A stretch of 57,766 bases of DNA from positions 4,436 to 62,201 of the forward strand of contig DBIW01000029.1 of NCBI GenBank assembly GCA_002296965.1, given 5' to 3'. The number at the start of each line of letters is the position of its first letter. Position 1 is the first letter of the stretch. Under the pieces are notes generated by a model. The model was not told where the DNA came from, did not search any database, and saw only the letters and a list, made by a program, of their open reading frames with translations. The position numbers and the translations under genes were made by a program. The DNA is from Treponema sp. UBA792. GTDB lineage: Bacteria; Spirochaetota; Spirochaetia; Treponematales; Treponemataceae. Below, in pieces: positions 7,901 through 16,220 of this stretch.

Positions 7901-10900
7901 ATCCGCATTGTCATCAGAAACCGTGTAGGCACATTTGAGTTCTCCGTTTCCGCCGACAATCTCCGTAAGCACGAGCATCTTGTCAGAGGCGACAAAGCCG
8001 CATCTGTTCGGAGAGAGCACTGCGTTTCCCTGAACCTTTCCGTCCGCCGCAAGCAGCGAATAGAAGTTCAGCTCGCCGTATTCAGTTCCGTTCGCGGTCG
8101 CCTTCTCGCTGTCGGTGCTGAGAACCGGTCCCGCGGAATTCTCGTTGTAATAGTCGAATTTTCCGTTTCCGTTCAGGTCGGTTGCAAGATAAAGCCTTGC
8201 CAGCCGCGGCCTGTTGTTCTGCACGCTCGTCTTTACATAGCCTGAATTCATGTTTCCGGCCTCGTCAAACGCCACGACATGAATTTCCACCGGACCGTCC
8301 GGAATGTTGTCCGAATACAGGCTTGCCGTCCACTTGTACTTTGAGCCTGTCTGCTTGACCATCTCCACAAGTCCGTCGCCGTCATCGTTCGAGACTCCTC
8401 CGTCAGAATCAAAACCTTCCGTAATCTGGTGGTCAACGAGCATCGCATATATGAATTCCGCGTACGTATATTTTGAGTCCACCTCGTCGGCAAGAACCGC
8501 CACATCGCCATCAATCGAATCTATCTTGTGGTACGCCCCGCCTATTTTTACAAGTCCGAACGAGGTCGCGCCGGGTGTCTTTATGTTCTTGTTATCGCCC
8601 AGTCCGCTGAACGTCACGGTAGATTTTCCGTCACCGTCAGTGCCGACTGTCACGGTCTTTACAAGAGCCGGAAGTCCGTCTTCATTTATATAGACGGAAT
8701 TCTCCGCAGATGAATCCGAAAGCTCCACCTTGTTGTCGTCGTCTCCGGGAGCGCGGCCGTACATCGGGCTGTAGACGCGCGCCTTTGACGTGCCGGCCGC
8801 CGCCTTCTTGAAGTAGAACGCGACGTAGGCAAGTCCGGAACCGCTCTCCTCAAGATCGTCGCCGAACGTGTAGTATCCGTCGGAATTCTCCACGACGTTC
8901 TCCGTGCCCACAGGTTTTCCAAGGCTTGTGAGCCTCAGCTTGTCGGAATGTCCCATCGCTTCCGTTGATTTTTTGTCCGTGTCGTAAAGAGCAGGCGCAG
9001 TGTTGTCTATGTTGAACGAGAAATTCTCCGTAACATCGGTGTGCTGTCCGTCGTCCATCGTGACCGTGGCGTAGACTTTTCCCTCTTCGCTTACACCAAC
9101 CGGAACAAGAACCGTGTATTCCTTTGTGCCTTTTCCGCTTTCAATTACGGCTGAGGATTTTGTCGTGTCGATTTCGGAAAGGGCGTTTCCTGTTGAATTC
9201 TTTACAGAAATTCCGTTCACGCTCGCGTCATCCGTAATGACAAGCTTCAGATACCAGTCTGTTGCCTTTTTTCCGCTGAAATACATTCCGGCCGAATATG
9301 ATTTTTCCCAGACCGGAACGTCATCCACGCTTGCCGGCGCGGAACTGAATCCGACAATAGACGCGCTCTTGCGCTTGGGCGCTCCCTTGTCCACAAGAAT
9401 TATTCTCTGGCATACGGAGGATTTTCCGTCCGATTTTTCCTTCGCGCTCGAAGTTCCGTTTCCGTCAAAGGACTCCACCGTGACACGGACTCCGCTCACA
9501 TTCTCCGAAATTTTCGATACATCGAACGAAGCCTTCCAGCTTGTCTTTCCGTCGCAGAGAATTTTTCCGTCTTCTTCCGCAGTCCCCTTGATTACAAAGC
9601 CTTCGGCCGTGGTGTCGGTAAATTCCGTCCAGCTGAGCCCCTCAAGGTCAGCAGAATCAGCTATATCGTCTTCCGTATATTCAATCTTTGTGATTCTGAC
9701 CTTTTCAATTCCCTCGTCGTCCGTGGCCGTTCCGGTCAGGTTCACCGTCTCGCTGTTCTTGGCTCCGTCCTTTTCATGCGAGGTGATTTCAACCGTTGGA
9801 ATTCCGCCGTCCGGATTCACCTTCACATAATGGCGGCTCAGCTCCGTGTTCCCGGCGATGTCCTCAGCCCAGAAGTAAACCGGAACAAAAATTTCCGTGT
9901 CCGTCGTGTCCGCCTGAACGTATTCGTCTCCGCTCTTCTTGACGGCATACTTGAGTTTTGTCGAATCTCCGTCAGTTGCGGACGCAAAATGAATCAGGCT
10001 CATCACCTCCGTATCCGCCGGCTCATCGAATGAGGAGCTTTCAAAAGGAATTTTCCACTGGGCGAACAGGCTTCCTGCGACAGTCAGCTGCTTCCATTCC
10101 TGCGACTCATTCTTGGATCCCATTTTCAGCTGTGAGGAATCCGGAACAAGATATTCAATGCTCTTGATTCCCGTCGTGTCGCTTACGGTTCCCATCAGAG
10201 TGATCTTGCCGGTAACAGCGTCCGCGCCTTCGGCAGGATATGTGAGCGAAACCTGCGGAGCGGCGTTGTCCACCGTAATATTGAATGTTTTTGATGAAGT
10301 CCGTCCGGATTTGTCCTTTGCCGTTACGGTGACCGTCTTTGTTCCCTCGAACTTATTTGTCGAGAAATCCAGCGCGCCGATTGTGTAGGAATACTTCGTT
10401 CCGCTTTCGTCGTCTTCCGTGCGCTCAACTTTTCCGCCGTCCGCAAAACCAACCTCGATTCCGTCGATTGTAACCGAGATGTCCTCTGATTCAGAATGAT
10501 TCATTCCCACAAGCTCGGTAAGCCCGACTTTCACAAAGAGATACTGCTTGTTTTTTCCGAGGCTTGGCACGCCGTCAGAGGTCCAGTCCGACTCCGCCGG
10601 AACCGTAACCGAGGACGCGGCGGCCGCATAGCTCATTGAGTCAATCACAGGCGCGCTCAGGTCAACGGAGAACGTGGTCGCAGCTTTGTTGTCCGCTTTC
10701 GGATTTGAGCCGAGCGCGACATAAGGGCAGTCAAGATCCTGAGTTCCGCCGGTGACAAATACCTTGCCCGCAGAATCCTTTACACAGAACAGGAGACTAT
10801 GGCTTCCTTCTTCAAGCTCTATTCTCCAGGCGCCGCCCGAAACTTCAAGTTTTTCCCATTTTGCGCCTTCCGTTCCGTAAGGCTTTCCGGAATCAGCGGA

Positions 10901-13900
10901 ATCAGTTGAATAGTAGAATTCAGCAATTCCGTCATCATCGGTCACCGTTCCCTGAACCGTGCCGTTCTGAACAGTCTGACCCGCCTCGTCAAGGCTTGAG
11001 ATTTTTATCACCGGACGGTCGGAATTCTGGTCAACGTCAAGCTCAAGAGGCTCCGAATATCCGGTGTTTCCGGCCTCGTCGGTCACTTCCGCCTTCAGAT
11101 AATACTTTCCGGCCGGAAGTTTTGTCGTGTCAAAACCGGATGTGTTCCAGTTCGCCGTTCCCTCAATAGCGAAAGCATCTCCCATCTTGTCTTTAAGGTC
11201 TAGCCAACTTGAAACATCAGCATCTTTTGTAGTTGAATAAAGAATCCTGCCAACCCCTTTGAGCGAATAGTTGTCCTCCGCGATTCCTGCAAGTTTCAGC
11301 GTTCCGTTCACCTGGATACCGGGCTTGTCCAGATCTGCGTCCGTCGGAGAATTTATCTTTGCGGTCGGCGGCGTCTTGTCCACCGTCAGCGCGAAGAGGT
11401 TCGTCTCAAGGACGTTTCCGGCCTTGTCCGTTATTCTTGCATAGACTGTTCCGCTGCCTGTGATTTTATCTGTTCCAATCTCGGCCGCAAATTTCTTGGT
11501 TCCAGCGGCGGCAGGCTCAAGGTCAGAAAGAACAGCCTCTATGTCGAACGTCTTTCCTCCGACGGAAACGGTAACACCGGAGATTCCGCTTCCTGTGTCG
11601 GTCACGGTTCCGCCCACGCTGATAGGTTTGCTCGCGTTGCTGAGAATTCTCTCGATTCCATCGGATTTTCCGTCAACTGAAAGTGAATTCTCCTCCAGAA
11701 CAGGCCTTGCGGTGTCAACCTTCACATTATATTCTTTTTTATTAGATTCTTTAGATCCATTTCCGGCGTTGTCCGTAGCCCAGAACACAAGCTTGTTCGT
11801 CACGCCGTCCTTGAATCCGCTTATAGTCGTCTTGAACGTCTCGTAATCGCCTTTGTCCGTAGCCGCAACCGTACCTTGAACTTCGCCCCCGGCTGCATCC
11901 GTAAGCACATATTTAATCTCGGAGATTCCGCTTCCGCTCTCGGCAAAGATTCCGTCAATCACGAGATTTTCCGAGGCGAACCAGGTGTCCGCAAAATCCG
12001 AATCCAAAAACTTCTTCTGGTTTCCGCTCACGCCGAATGTCGAATACAACGTTTTCTCGCCTGCTGTATAGTCTGTCCGGAATTCCGGCGCGGTAACATC
12101 GAACACATACTTGACTTCCGCCGTCGAGCTAAGTCCGTAAACATTTTTCGCCGTGAATGTGCGCGTTATCTCCGCAGAATCCGTGCCAGGCGCGGATATG
12201 GTGACTGTAGGTGTCTGCAGCTTGTCATCCTGTACAATACTAACCTCACCGGATTTATCCGCGCCCTCACCCTCGCTCCAGGTCAGCGACTCAATCTGGT
12301 TTTCATCTTTTACGCTCGCTGTTACAATTATGTCCCTGTTTGAATAGAGGAATCCGTTCCTGCTCTTATTGTTTGAGTCCGCATCCGTCGTCACGCTCAG
12401 ATCAGGCGCCGAATTCTTTATCGTTATTTCACGCGTCGTGACCGAATTTCCGGCCATATCCGTAATATCCGCCTTAAATCGGTTCTCGCCTTCCTGAACG
12501 TCCCATTTGCCCTTGTCCGTACCGTCATTCAGCGTGAAGGTGTAGACTTTCCATGTCTTTGTGACTGCTGTCTCGCCCTCGCCTGTCGTCTCTGTCTCTT
12601 CCGTCACGGCAGGAGTCTTGTCCAGAACGTTTCCGTTCCTGTAGAATCTGACCGCACTGATTCCGCTTCCCTCGTCGGCAGTCTTGAGCACGATTTTCTT
12701 CGGATCAGTCTTATCAAATGATTTTATGACGGGCGCGTCGGAATCAAGGATTATTGTGATTTTGGCGCTCGGATTTTCCGCCGCAACGGACACGTTTCCT
12801 GCATTGTCCTCGACAAGCATATAGAACGTGTATCGCACATTCTCCTTGAAATCCCCATTCTTCCAGTCAATCGGAGCGTTCCAAGCGTACGAAGTGCTTC
12901 CGTCCGCATCGGAAGATGAAGTTATCAGGCCCTTTGTCCAGCTGTCGTCCCTGATGTACGCGCCTTTTCTGTTTTTCTCAGGCTCTGATTCTGCAAGTTT
13001 ATACCAGAACGACTCGCCCAGACCCGAACCGCCAGTGTCCTCGACAGCACCGCGGATTGGGAAATTATTACTCCGGTTTCCGTACTTTGTGACAGCCTGT
13101 GAATCCTTGTCGAATTTCTTCTCATCGCCGTTCACGGAAGCTATTGTGAACGTCGGAGGCTTGATGTCAACAATGTAGGAGAATTTCTGCTTTGAAACCT
13201 GACCGAAGCAGTCCTCCGCCCGGAACCAGACAGCATCACCCTCTTCTCCCGTGCTGATTTTTGTGCTCCAGGAATAACGTCCGTCCGCGCCAGGCTCAGT
13301 TGCGACAGCGACTTCCGTTCCCTCTCCGGAACATTCCTCGTCGCCGTAAAGCCTCACCGTTGCGGACGCGTCGTCAACTTTTCCGATTACAGTGATTTCC
13401 GCATTGGCCGCCTGATATGCGCCGCTCACAGTCTCCACGGAAAGGTTTGGAGCACCGTTATCCACCGCGACAAGGAACGGTCCGTAAACACTGTCGCAGA
13501 ATTCAGTCTCCTGCCTGGAGTCCTTTATCCCGATTCTCACAAGATAGCCGCCCTCGGTTTTCGGCAGCGCGTCGTATTTGAGGCTGTAGGTTGTGGAGCC
13601 GTCCGCGCTGCTGGTGGTGGGAAAGGACTTCGCGGAATCGTTCCATTCGATTTTCGCCGCGGAAAGGTCGTCCACTTTCTGATAAGTTACTGTTATCGTA
13701 TCAATTCCGTCGTCGTCCGAGACAGTTCCGAGAACAGTGTGGTTATTCTCCGTTCCGAATATGTTTTTCTGTGAATTTTTTATTCCGGCCACGGAATCTA
13801 TGGAAGAATCGGCGTTTGAAAGCTCCAGCACCGGAGCGTCGCTGCTCTGGTCAACCTTAATGGTTCTTGTGTTCTCTCCCACGTTGCCGGCGATGTCCTC

Positions 13901-15922
13901 AGCATAAACCTTTACAGCAAGGCTCTTCTTGTCGGTGAATTTTGTCGTGTCTACCGTAAATCCGGCGGAACTTATATTTTCGACTTTCTTCCTTTCACTT
14001 TCCGTTTCGCCCTCTGGAGTCAGGGTGTACCAAACACTGCTGATTATTCCGTTGTCGGTCACGTTGGACTTTACGGTGACAGTTCCGTTCACGCTTTCGC
14101 CGTCCCCATTCACCGGAACAACAGAAAGCTCGCCGACAACAGGAGGCGTGCCGTCAAAATTCACCTGAACCTGATCTGTTCCGCGGTTTCCGTCAAGGGA
14201 TTTTATTCCGGCCTGAACAATCACCGAGAAGCTGGATTTTCCGTCAAACGCGCTCTTCGGCACATTCAAGGAGAATTTTCCGCTCGTCCTGTCAAAAGCG
14301 ATTGTTCCGCCGCCGCTTTTCGCGAACGGCTCATTGTTCTCCGCGGTGTCGATATACGCAAAAAGCTCAATCTCAAGGTCTTCCTGGCTTACGGTGGCAG
14401 TTCCCTCAACTGTGAATTCCCTGTTAGTGTAGAAACTCTTGTCGCCGTCAATCTTTACAACCGGAGCGGCGGCGGTCGCCACAAGACGGAACGCATATTC
14501 GTTGCCGACGTTGTCAACCCCGTTTCCGTTGTTGTCGTAGCAGACGACATCGACAATGTAGTATTTTCCTGATTTAAGCTCAGAAGAGACGTTGTTTCCG
14601 ATTGTCACGACGGTCTTGTAGGCGTAGGAGCCGACCGGAGTTATTTTTGATTCGCGTTCGGAACGCTGTTCTTCTGAAAGCTCCGTCACGGTTTTTCCGT
14701 CCTTGTCCTTCCAGGGGGCAAGAAGCGTGATTCTCTGCGCGCCATCCACCGGAATTCCGTTGCTGTCACATTCCACAAGATAAATTCCCAGAGTGTCGGA
14801 AATCAGCGGAGCCTGATCAAGACCGGCTGAAATATTCACCGTCTGCTTGGTGTTGTTCATCAGCTCGCAGGAAGAGTCGTTCAGCCATCCCTTCTCCGCG
14901 CTCGCGCCCTCGATTTTCTTCAGGTCATCAAGTCCCTTGTAGCCGGAAAGCTCATAGGTCGGATTGTTCAGCGGATTAAGCGAGAAAACGGCCTTTCTTA
15001 TCTGTTTTGATGAATCGGCAAGCTCCTTTTTGACGCTCTCGACAGTATCGCGGTTCTGATCGGTGACTGAATAAGTTCCGTTAAGAATATAGTAGGCGTT
15101 CGTAAGCTTTACGGACTGTATCACCGAAGAATAGATGTCATTGTTAAGGTAGAAATATTCGGCGCAGTTTCCCCTGTCTCCGTCCTGGGCAGGCAGCCGG
15201 CGCGCCGAGTCGTACGCCACAATCTCGCACCAGAAATTCTTTGTACCTCCGTTCTTGTCGTTTCCGTAAATCTCCTCGTAGGATCCGTCGCCCCACTTCG
15301 CCACGGAAAGGTCGATTGTAGGAGGAACGTTGTTCAGAACCACCGTCTTTTTAAGCTGATTGTCGTCCGCACTGTAAATTCTAACCTCAATCGAATCGAC
15401 ATCGCTGCTGTCGGCTGCGCTTCCCGTAATCGAAAAGTCCTGGCCATAAGAATCGACGCTGCCCGATCCGTTTTTTGTTGAAGGACGCGTAAGCGACAGA
15501 AGAGGAGGCGTGTTGTCTATGGAAAATGATCTTGTAGCCGTAGTTATATGGTTGTATGTGTCGGTCGCGGTTACGGTGGCCTCGTAGGAGCCGTCCGGAA
15601 TCCTTTCGGCGGCCAGAGGATTTATCTCGCAGGTCCAGGTTCCGTCCTCATTCACGGTCGCGCCAAAAGAACCTTCCGCAGGATAGACATCATGTGTCGA
15701 GGAATTCTTGAGGACAACGCCTATTCCGCTCAGCGCGCCGTCGTCGGACCAAGTTCCGCTCATCGTGAATTTGTCGCGGATTATGTAGTCCGCGCTCGGA
15801 GCCGACACCAAGACTTTAGGCGGTTCAGTATCAACAGATTCTCCAAGTCCAATCTCACAGCCCATAAACAAAATGAACGGAACCGCAAAAAGCATGATTT
15901 CTCTGAAACTGATTTTTTTCAT
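4976..15922 (-). CDS. Giant modular surface lipoprotein with about 19 Ig-like modules
   Basis: The 3,648-residue protein starts with a lipoprotein signal ending FILFMGC (Cys22), so the mature protein should be lipid-anchored. Modules of about 90-150 residues are joined by linkers of the type 'DNTPP', 'FDGTPPV', 'VDNGAP', 'VDKTPP' and 'VDNAAP' (about 19 counted). Each continues with 'GTVSDDDGI' or 'ITDKAGN' style strands, as in bacterial Ig-like domains. Near residue 2960 a TIG/IPT-like segment (YPVGGSANRSRLGKF, then GEGMVIEGMNF) begins. The last 550 or so residues have repeated 'PVVSYIDTS', 'NLHVAAQD' and 'PVIIYYN' strands suggesting a beta-propeller. There is no LPXTG motif and no autotransporter barrel. 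An adhesin or polysaccharide-binding role is a guess. G+C drops visibly over 5,090-6,560. The upstream -10 (TATAAT, 15946-15951) leaves a leader of about 16 bases. Confidence 0.85.
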   Translation of the reverse strand: MKKISFREIMLFAVPFILFMGCEIGLGESVDTEPPKVLVSAPSADYIIRDKFTMSGTWSDDGALSGIGVVLKNSSTHDVYPAEGSFGATVNEDGTWTCEINPLAAERIPDGSYEATVTATDTYNHITTATRSFSIDNTPPLLSLTRPSTKNGSGSVDSYGQDFSITGSAADSSDVDSIEVRIYSADDNQLKKTVVLNNVPPTIDLSVAKWGDGSYEEIYGNDKNGGTKNFWCEIVAYDSARRLPAQDGDRGNCAEYFYLNNDIYSSVIQSVKLTNAYYILNGTYSVTDQNRDTVESVKKELADSSKQIRKAVFSLNPLNNPTYELSGYKGLDDLKKIEGASAEKGWLNDSSCELMNNTKQTVNISAGLDQAPLISDTLGIYLVECDSNGIPVDGAQRITLLAPWKDKDGKTVTELSEEQRSERESKITPVGSYAYKTVVTIGNNVSSELKSGKYYIVDVVCYDNNGNGVDNVGNEYAFRLVATAAAPVVKIDGDKSFYTNREFTVEGTATVSQEDLEIELFAYIDTAENNEPFAKSGGGTIAFDRTSGKFSLNVPKSAFDGKSSFSVIVQAGIKSLDGNRGTDQVQVNFDGTPPVVGELSVVPVNGDGESVNGTVTVKSNVTDNGIISSVWYTLTPEGETESERKKVENISSAGFTVDTTKFTDKKSLAVKVYAEDIAGNVGENTRTIKVDQSSDAPVLELSNADSSIDSVAGIKNSQKNIFGTENNHTVLGTVSDDDGIDTITVTYQKVDDLSAAKIEWNDSAKSFPTTSSADGSTTYSLKYDALPKTEGGYLVRIGIKDSRQETEFCDSVYGPFLVAVDNGAPNLSVETVSGAYQAANAEITVIGKVDDASATVRLYGDEECSGEGTEVAVATEPGADGRYSWSTKISTGEEGDAVWFRAEDCFGQVSKQKFSYIVDIKPPTFTIASVNGDEKKFDKDSQAVTKYGNRSNNFPIRGAVEDTGGSGLGESFWYKLAESEPEKNRKGAYIRDDSWTKGLITSSSDADGSTSYAWNAPIDWKNGDFKENVRYTFYMLVEDNAGNVSVAAENPSAKITIILDSDAPVIKSFDKTDPKKIVLKTADEGSGISAVRFYRNGNVLDKTPAVTEETETTGEGETAVTKTWKVYTFTLNDGTDKGKWDVQEGENRFKADITDMAGNSVTTREITIKNSAPDLSVTTDADSNNKSRNGFLYSNRDIIVTASVKDENQIESLTWSEGEGADKSGEVSIVQDDKLQTPTVTISAPGTDSAEITRTFTAKNVYGLSSTAEVKYVFDVTAPEFRTDYTAGEKTLYSTFGVSGNQKKFLDSDFADTWFASENLVIDGIFAESGSGISEIKYVLTDAAGGEVQGTVAATDKGDYETFKTTISGFKDGVTNKLVFWATDNAGNGSKESNKKEYNVKVDTARPVLEENSLSVDGKSDGIERILSNASKPISVGGTVTDTGSGISGVTVSVGGKTFDIEAVLSDLEPAAAGTKKFAAEIGTDKITGSGTVYARITDKAGNVLETNLFALTVDKTPPTAKINSPTDADLDKPGIQVNGTLKLAGIAEDNYSLKGVGRILYSTTKDADVSSWLDLKDKMGDAFAIEGTANWNTSGFDTTKLPAGKYYLKAEVTDEAGNTGYSEPLELDVDQNSDRPVIKISSLDEAGQTVQNGTVQGTVTDDDGIAEFYYSTDSADSGKPYGTEGAKWEKLEVSGGAWRIELEEGSHSLLFCVKDSAGKVFVTGGTQDLDCPYVALGSNPKADNKAATTFSVDLSAPVIDSMSYAAAASSVTVPAESDWTSDGVPSLGKNKQYLFVKVGLTELVGMNHSESEDISVTIDGIEVGFADGGKVERTEDDESGTKYSYTIGALDFSTNKFEGTKTVTVTAKDKSGRTSSKTFNITVDNAAPQVSLTYPAEGADAVTGKITLMGTVSDTTGIKSIEYLVPDSSQLKMGSKNESQEWKQLTVAGSLFAQWKIPFESSSFDEPADTEVMSLIHFASATDGDSTKLKYAVKKSGDEYVQADTTDTEIFVPVYFWAEDIAGNTELSRHYVKVNPDGGIPTVEITSHEKDGAKNSETVNLTGTATDDEGIEKVRITKIEYTEDDIADSADLEGLSWTEFTDTTAEGFVIKGTAEEDGKILCDGKTSWKASFDVSKISENVSGVRVTVESFDGNGTSSAKEKSDGKSSVCQRIILVDKGAPKRKSASIVGFSSAPASVDDVPVWEKSYSAGMYFSGKKATDWYLKLVITDDASVNGISVKNSTGNALSEIDTTKSSAVIESGKGTKEYTVLVPVGVSEEGKVYATVTMDDGQHTDVTENFSFNIDNTAPALYDTDKKSTEAMGHSDKLRLTSLGKPVGTENVVENSDGYYTFGDDLEESGSGLAYVAFYFKKAAAGTSKARVYSPMYGRAPGDDDNKVELSDSSAENSVYINEDGLPALVKTVTVGTDGDGKSTVTFSGLGDNKNIKTPGATSFGLVKIGGAYHKIDSIDGDVAVLADEVDSKYTYAEFIYAMLVDHQITEGFDSDGGVSNDDGDGLVEMVKQTGSKYKWTASLYSDNIPDGPVEIHVVAFDEAGNMNSGYVKTSVQNNRPRLARLYLATDLNGNGKFDYYNENSAGPVLSTDSEKATANGTEYGELNFYSLLAADGKVQGNAVLSPNRCGFVASDKMLVLTEIVGGNGELKCAYTVSDDNADSSKVGITKKNDDGSNLFELKSTAADLEITDKPGTAGTIADLLNEKILVDKTHTITAGAGGTSGEYRGFIIEKDTLIKYESWKNGAKNYRWFGITYWDSTDETVQGESSLYALLKIPVVVNVEDDIGPEASIRPFWWNSKEDSSFVYDEDGQPLGHIDLPGAPETKPGVSGRVYIDGTAYDETRLGKLYLAEPDRKQYQIAEYKEGEWITEFSTSWKNIKSVSVETVTEPSQKGHRVNFRVEIDMTPYGVATGQTVNVTAEDAAATPNTSGESTSQTTEKTPTPHYKMDFVPYIKSIYPVGGSANRSRLGKFPVRAGEGMVIEGMNFASGASYTVNFYKSKTDAYGKTVVGDAVAAEKETGTISTAGQITVAAPQYSRWVEVVVGGVATRNNTNENSGCNIEEGYVAADEKTLGLAAANTAGTNFWTDDRYISVWNVGTTLPGSINPHSGAIKKVDKYNSGSGAGTQSENDWNAAPASGGGQLYKQDGYNLAVDPVKDMNDSYYAAISSDDLKLYGYVSGKNYTVHGDNIAFGSSEVAYVAPIDEMDYTIVNGVPYYVIQDNGLGGDSGSVWGLGLCMMREGIWYERNYFNPYEGNTIEEAKLPFFVERQGNNVASHKRDSSTGYDSILYQFKNPRIAGWYNATDSLIYNSGNNGKVTGVDYIYISYYDSYAKCLKYAAYRVGHRFASNDNKYSTADLKNWGKNDVDVNIDIVAEMTSSPNTAGTKQTAQKTFDHMTDGAAVVAGKETTSNSPAYTEIAGEWSDIFVDSTTDSGPRPVIIYYNKTDKCLEVAYGNNSFPQKTGEWTKTPIKPTDVKSDFGRYVSAAMDSKGNLHVAAQDADKAKLYYLYLEKSGSTYSVKNSVAVDSSNGAGRWTDIELTNPEGKTLAEIKPVVSYIDTSYLGTQSGIKVAWLESVSDGNLRFEAMTDPANYSSSDQRTSVMAHVKETKDGSVYSPVAVGFNSDMFAVDFLRGEE

Positions 15923-15945
15923 CGCTCGACACTCTCAAAAAATTT

Positions 15946-15951
15946 ATTATA
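15946..15951 (-). promoter_or_regulatory. -10 box upstream of the giant lipoprotein gene
   Basis: TATAAT on the minus strand is the nearest promoter element to ATG 15922. The expected -35 position (about 15969-15974) falls inside a perfect palindrome and does not resemble TTGACA. The leader (ending GAGAGTGTCGAGCG) has only a weak GAGAG-type ribosome site. Confidence 0.45.
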
Positions 15952-15960
15952 ATGGGGACA

Positions 15961-15999
15961 CTGCGGAATGAATTTCTTGACAAGAAATTCATTCCGCAG
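15961..15999. repeat. Perfect 39-bp palindrome upstream of the giant lipoprotein gene
   Basis: The 19-base arm CTGCGGAATGAATTTCTTG (15961-15979) is followed by a single A and then its exact reverse complement (15981-15999). The palindrome lies 9 bases upstream of the minus-strand -10 box and covers the -35 region. It is not followed by an immediate T-run on either strand. It may be an operator for a dimeric repressor or activator, or an attenuator hairpin if transcription begins further upstream. Confidence 0.8.
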
Positions 16000-16145
16000 A
16001 AATAAAAAGGGCTTCGGAAACAGAAAAACCCGCCTCTCTATATATCGGCACAAATACGGTAAAAAATAAATCAGCTGAGAGACGGCGTCCGCCTGCAGAA
16101 GCGACAGACAAGCCGCAGCCGTACGGCAGAGACTTTCCGCTCTCA

Positions 16146-16174
16146 ATTATACACCCCCATCCGGAATTCCGCAA
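16146..16174 (-). promoter_or_regulatory. Candidate distal promoter reading towards the giant lipoprotein gene
   Basis: TTGCGG (16169-16174), a 17-base spacer and TATAAT (16146-16151) lie on the minus strand. A transcript from here would carry a leader of about 215 bases through GC-rich hairpins, an A-tract that reads TTTTTT in the RNA sense (16061-16066), and the 39-bp palindrome. The rest of 15923-16220 holds no convincing gene. Confidence 0.4.
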
Positions 16175-16220
16175 ATTTTTTGTGTACTTATGAACAAATC
16201 TGGGATAAAATGAATCCGCC

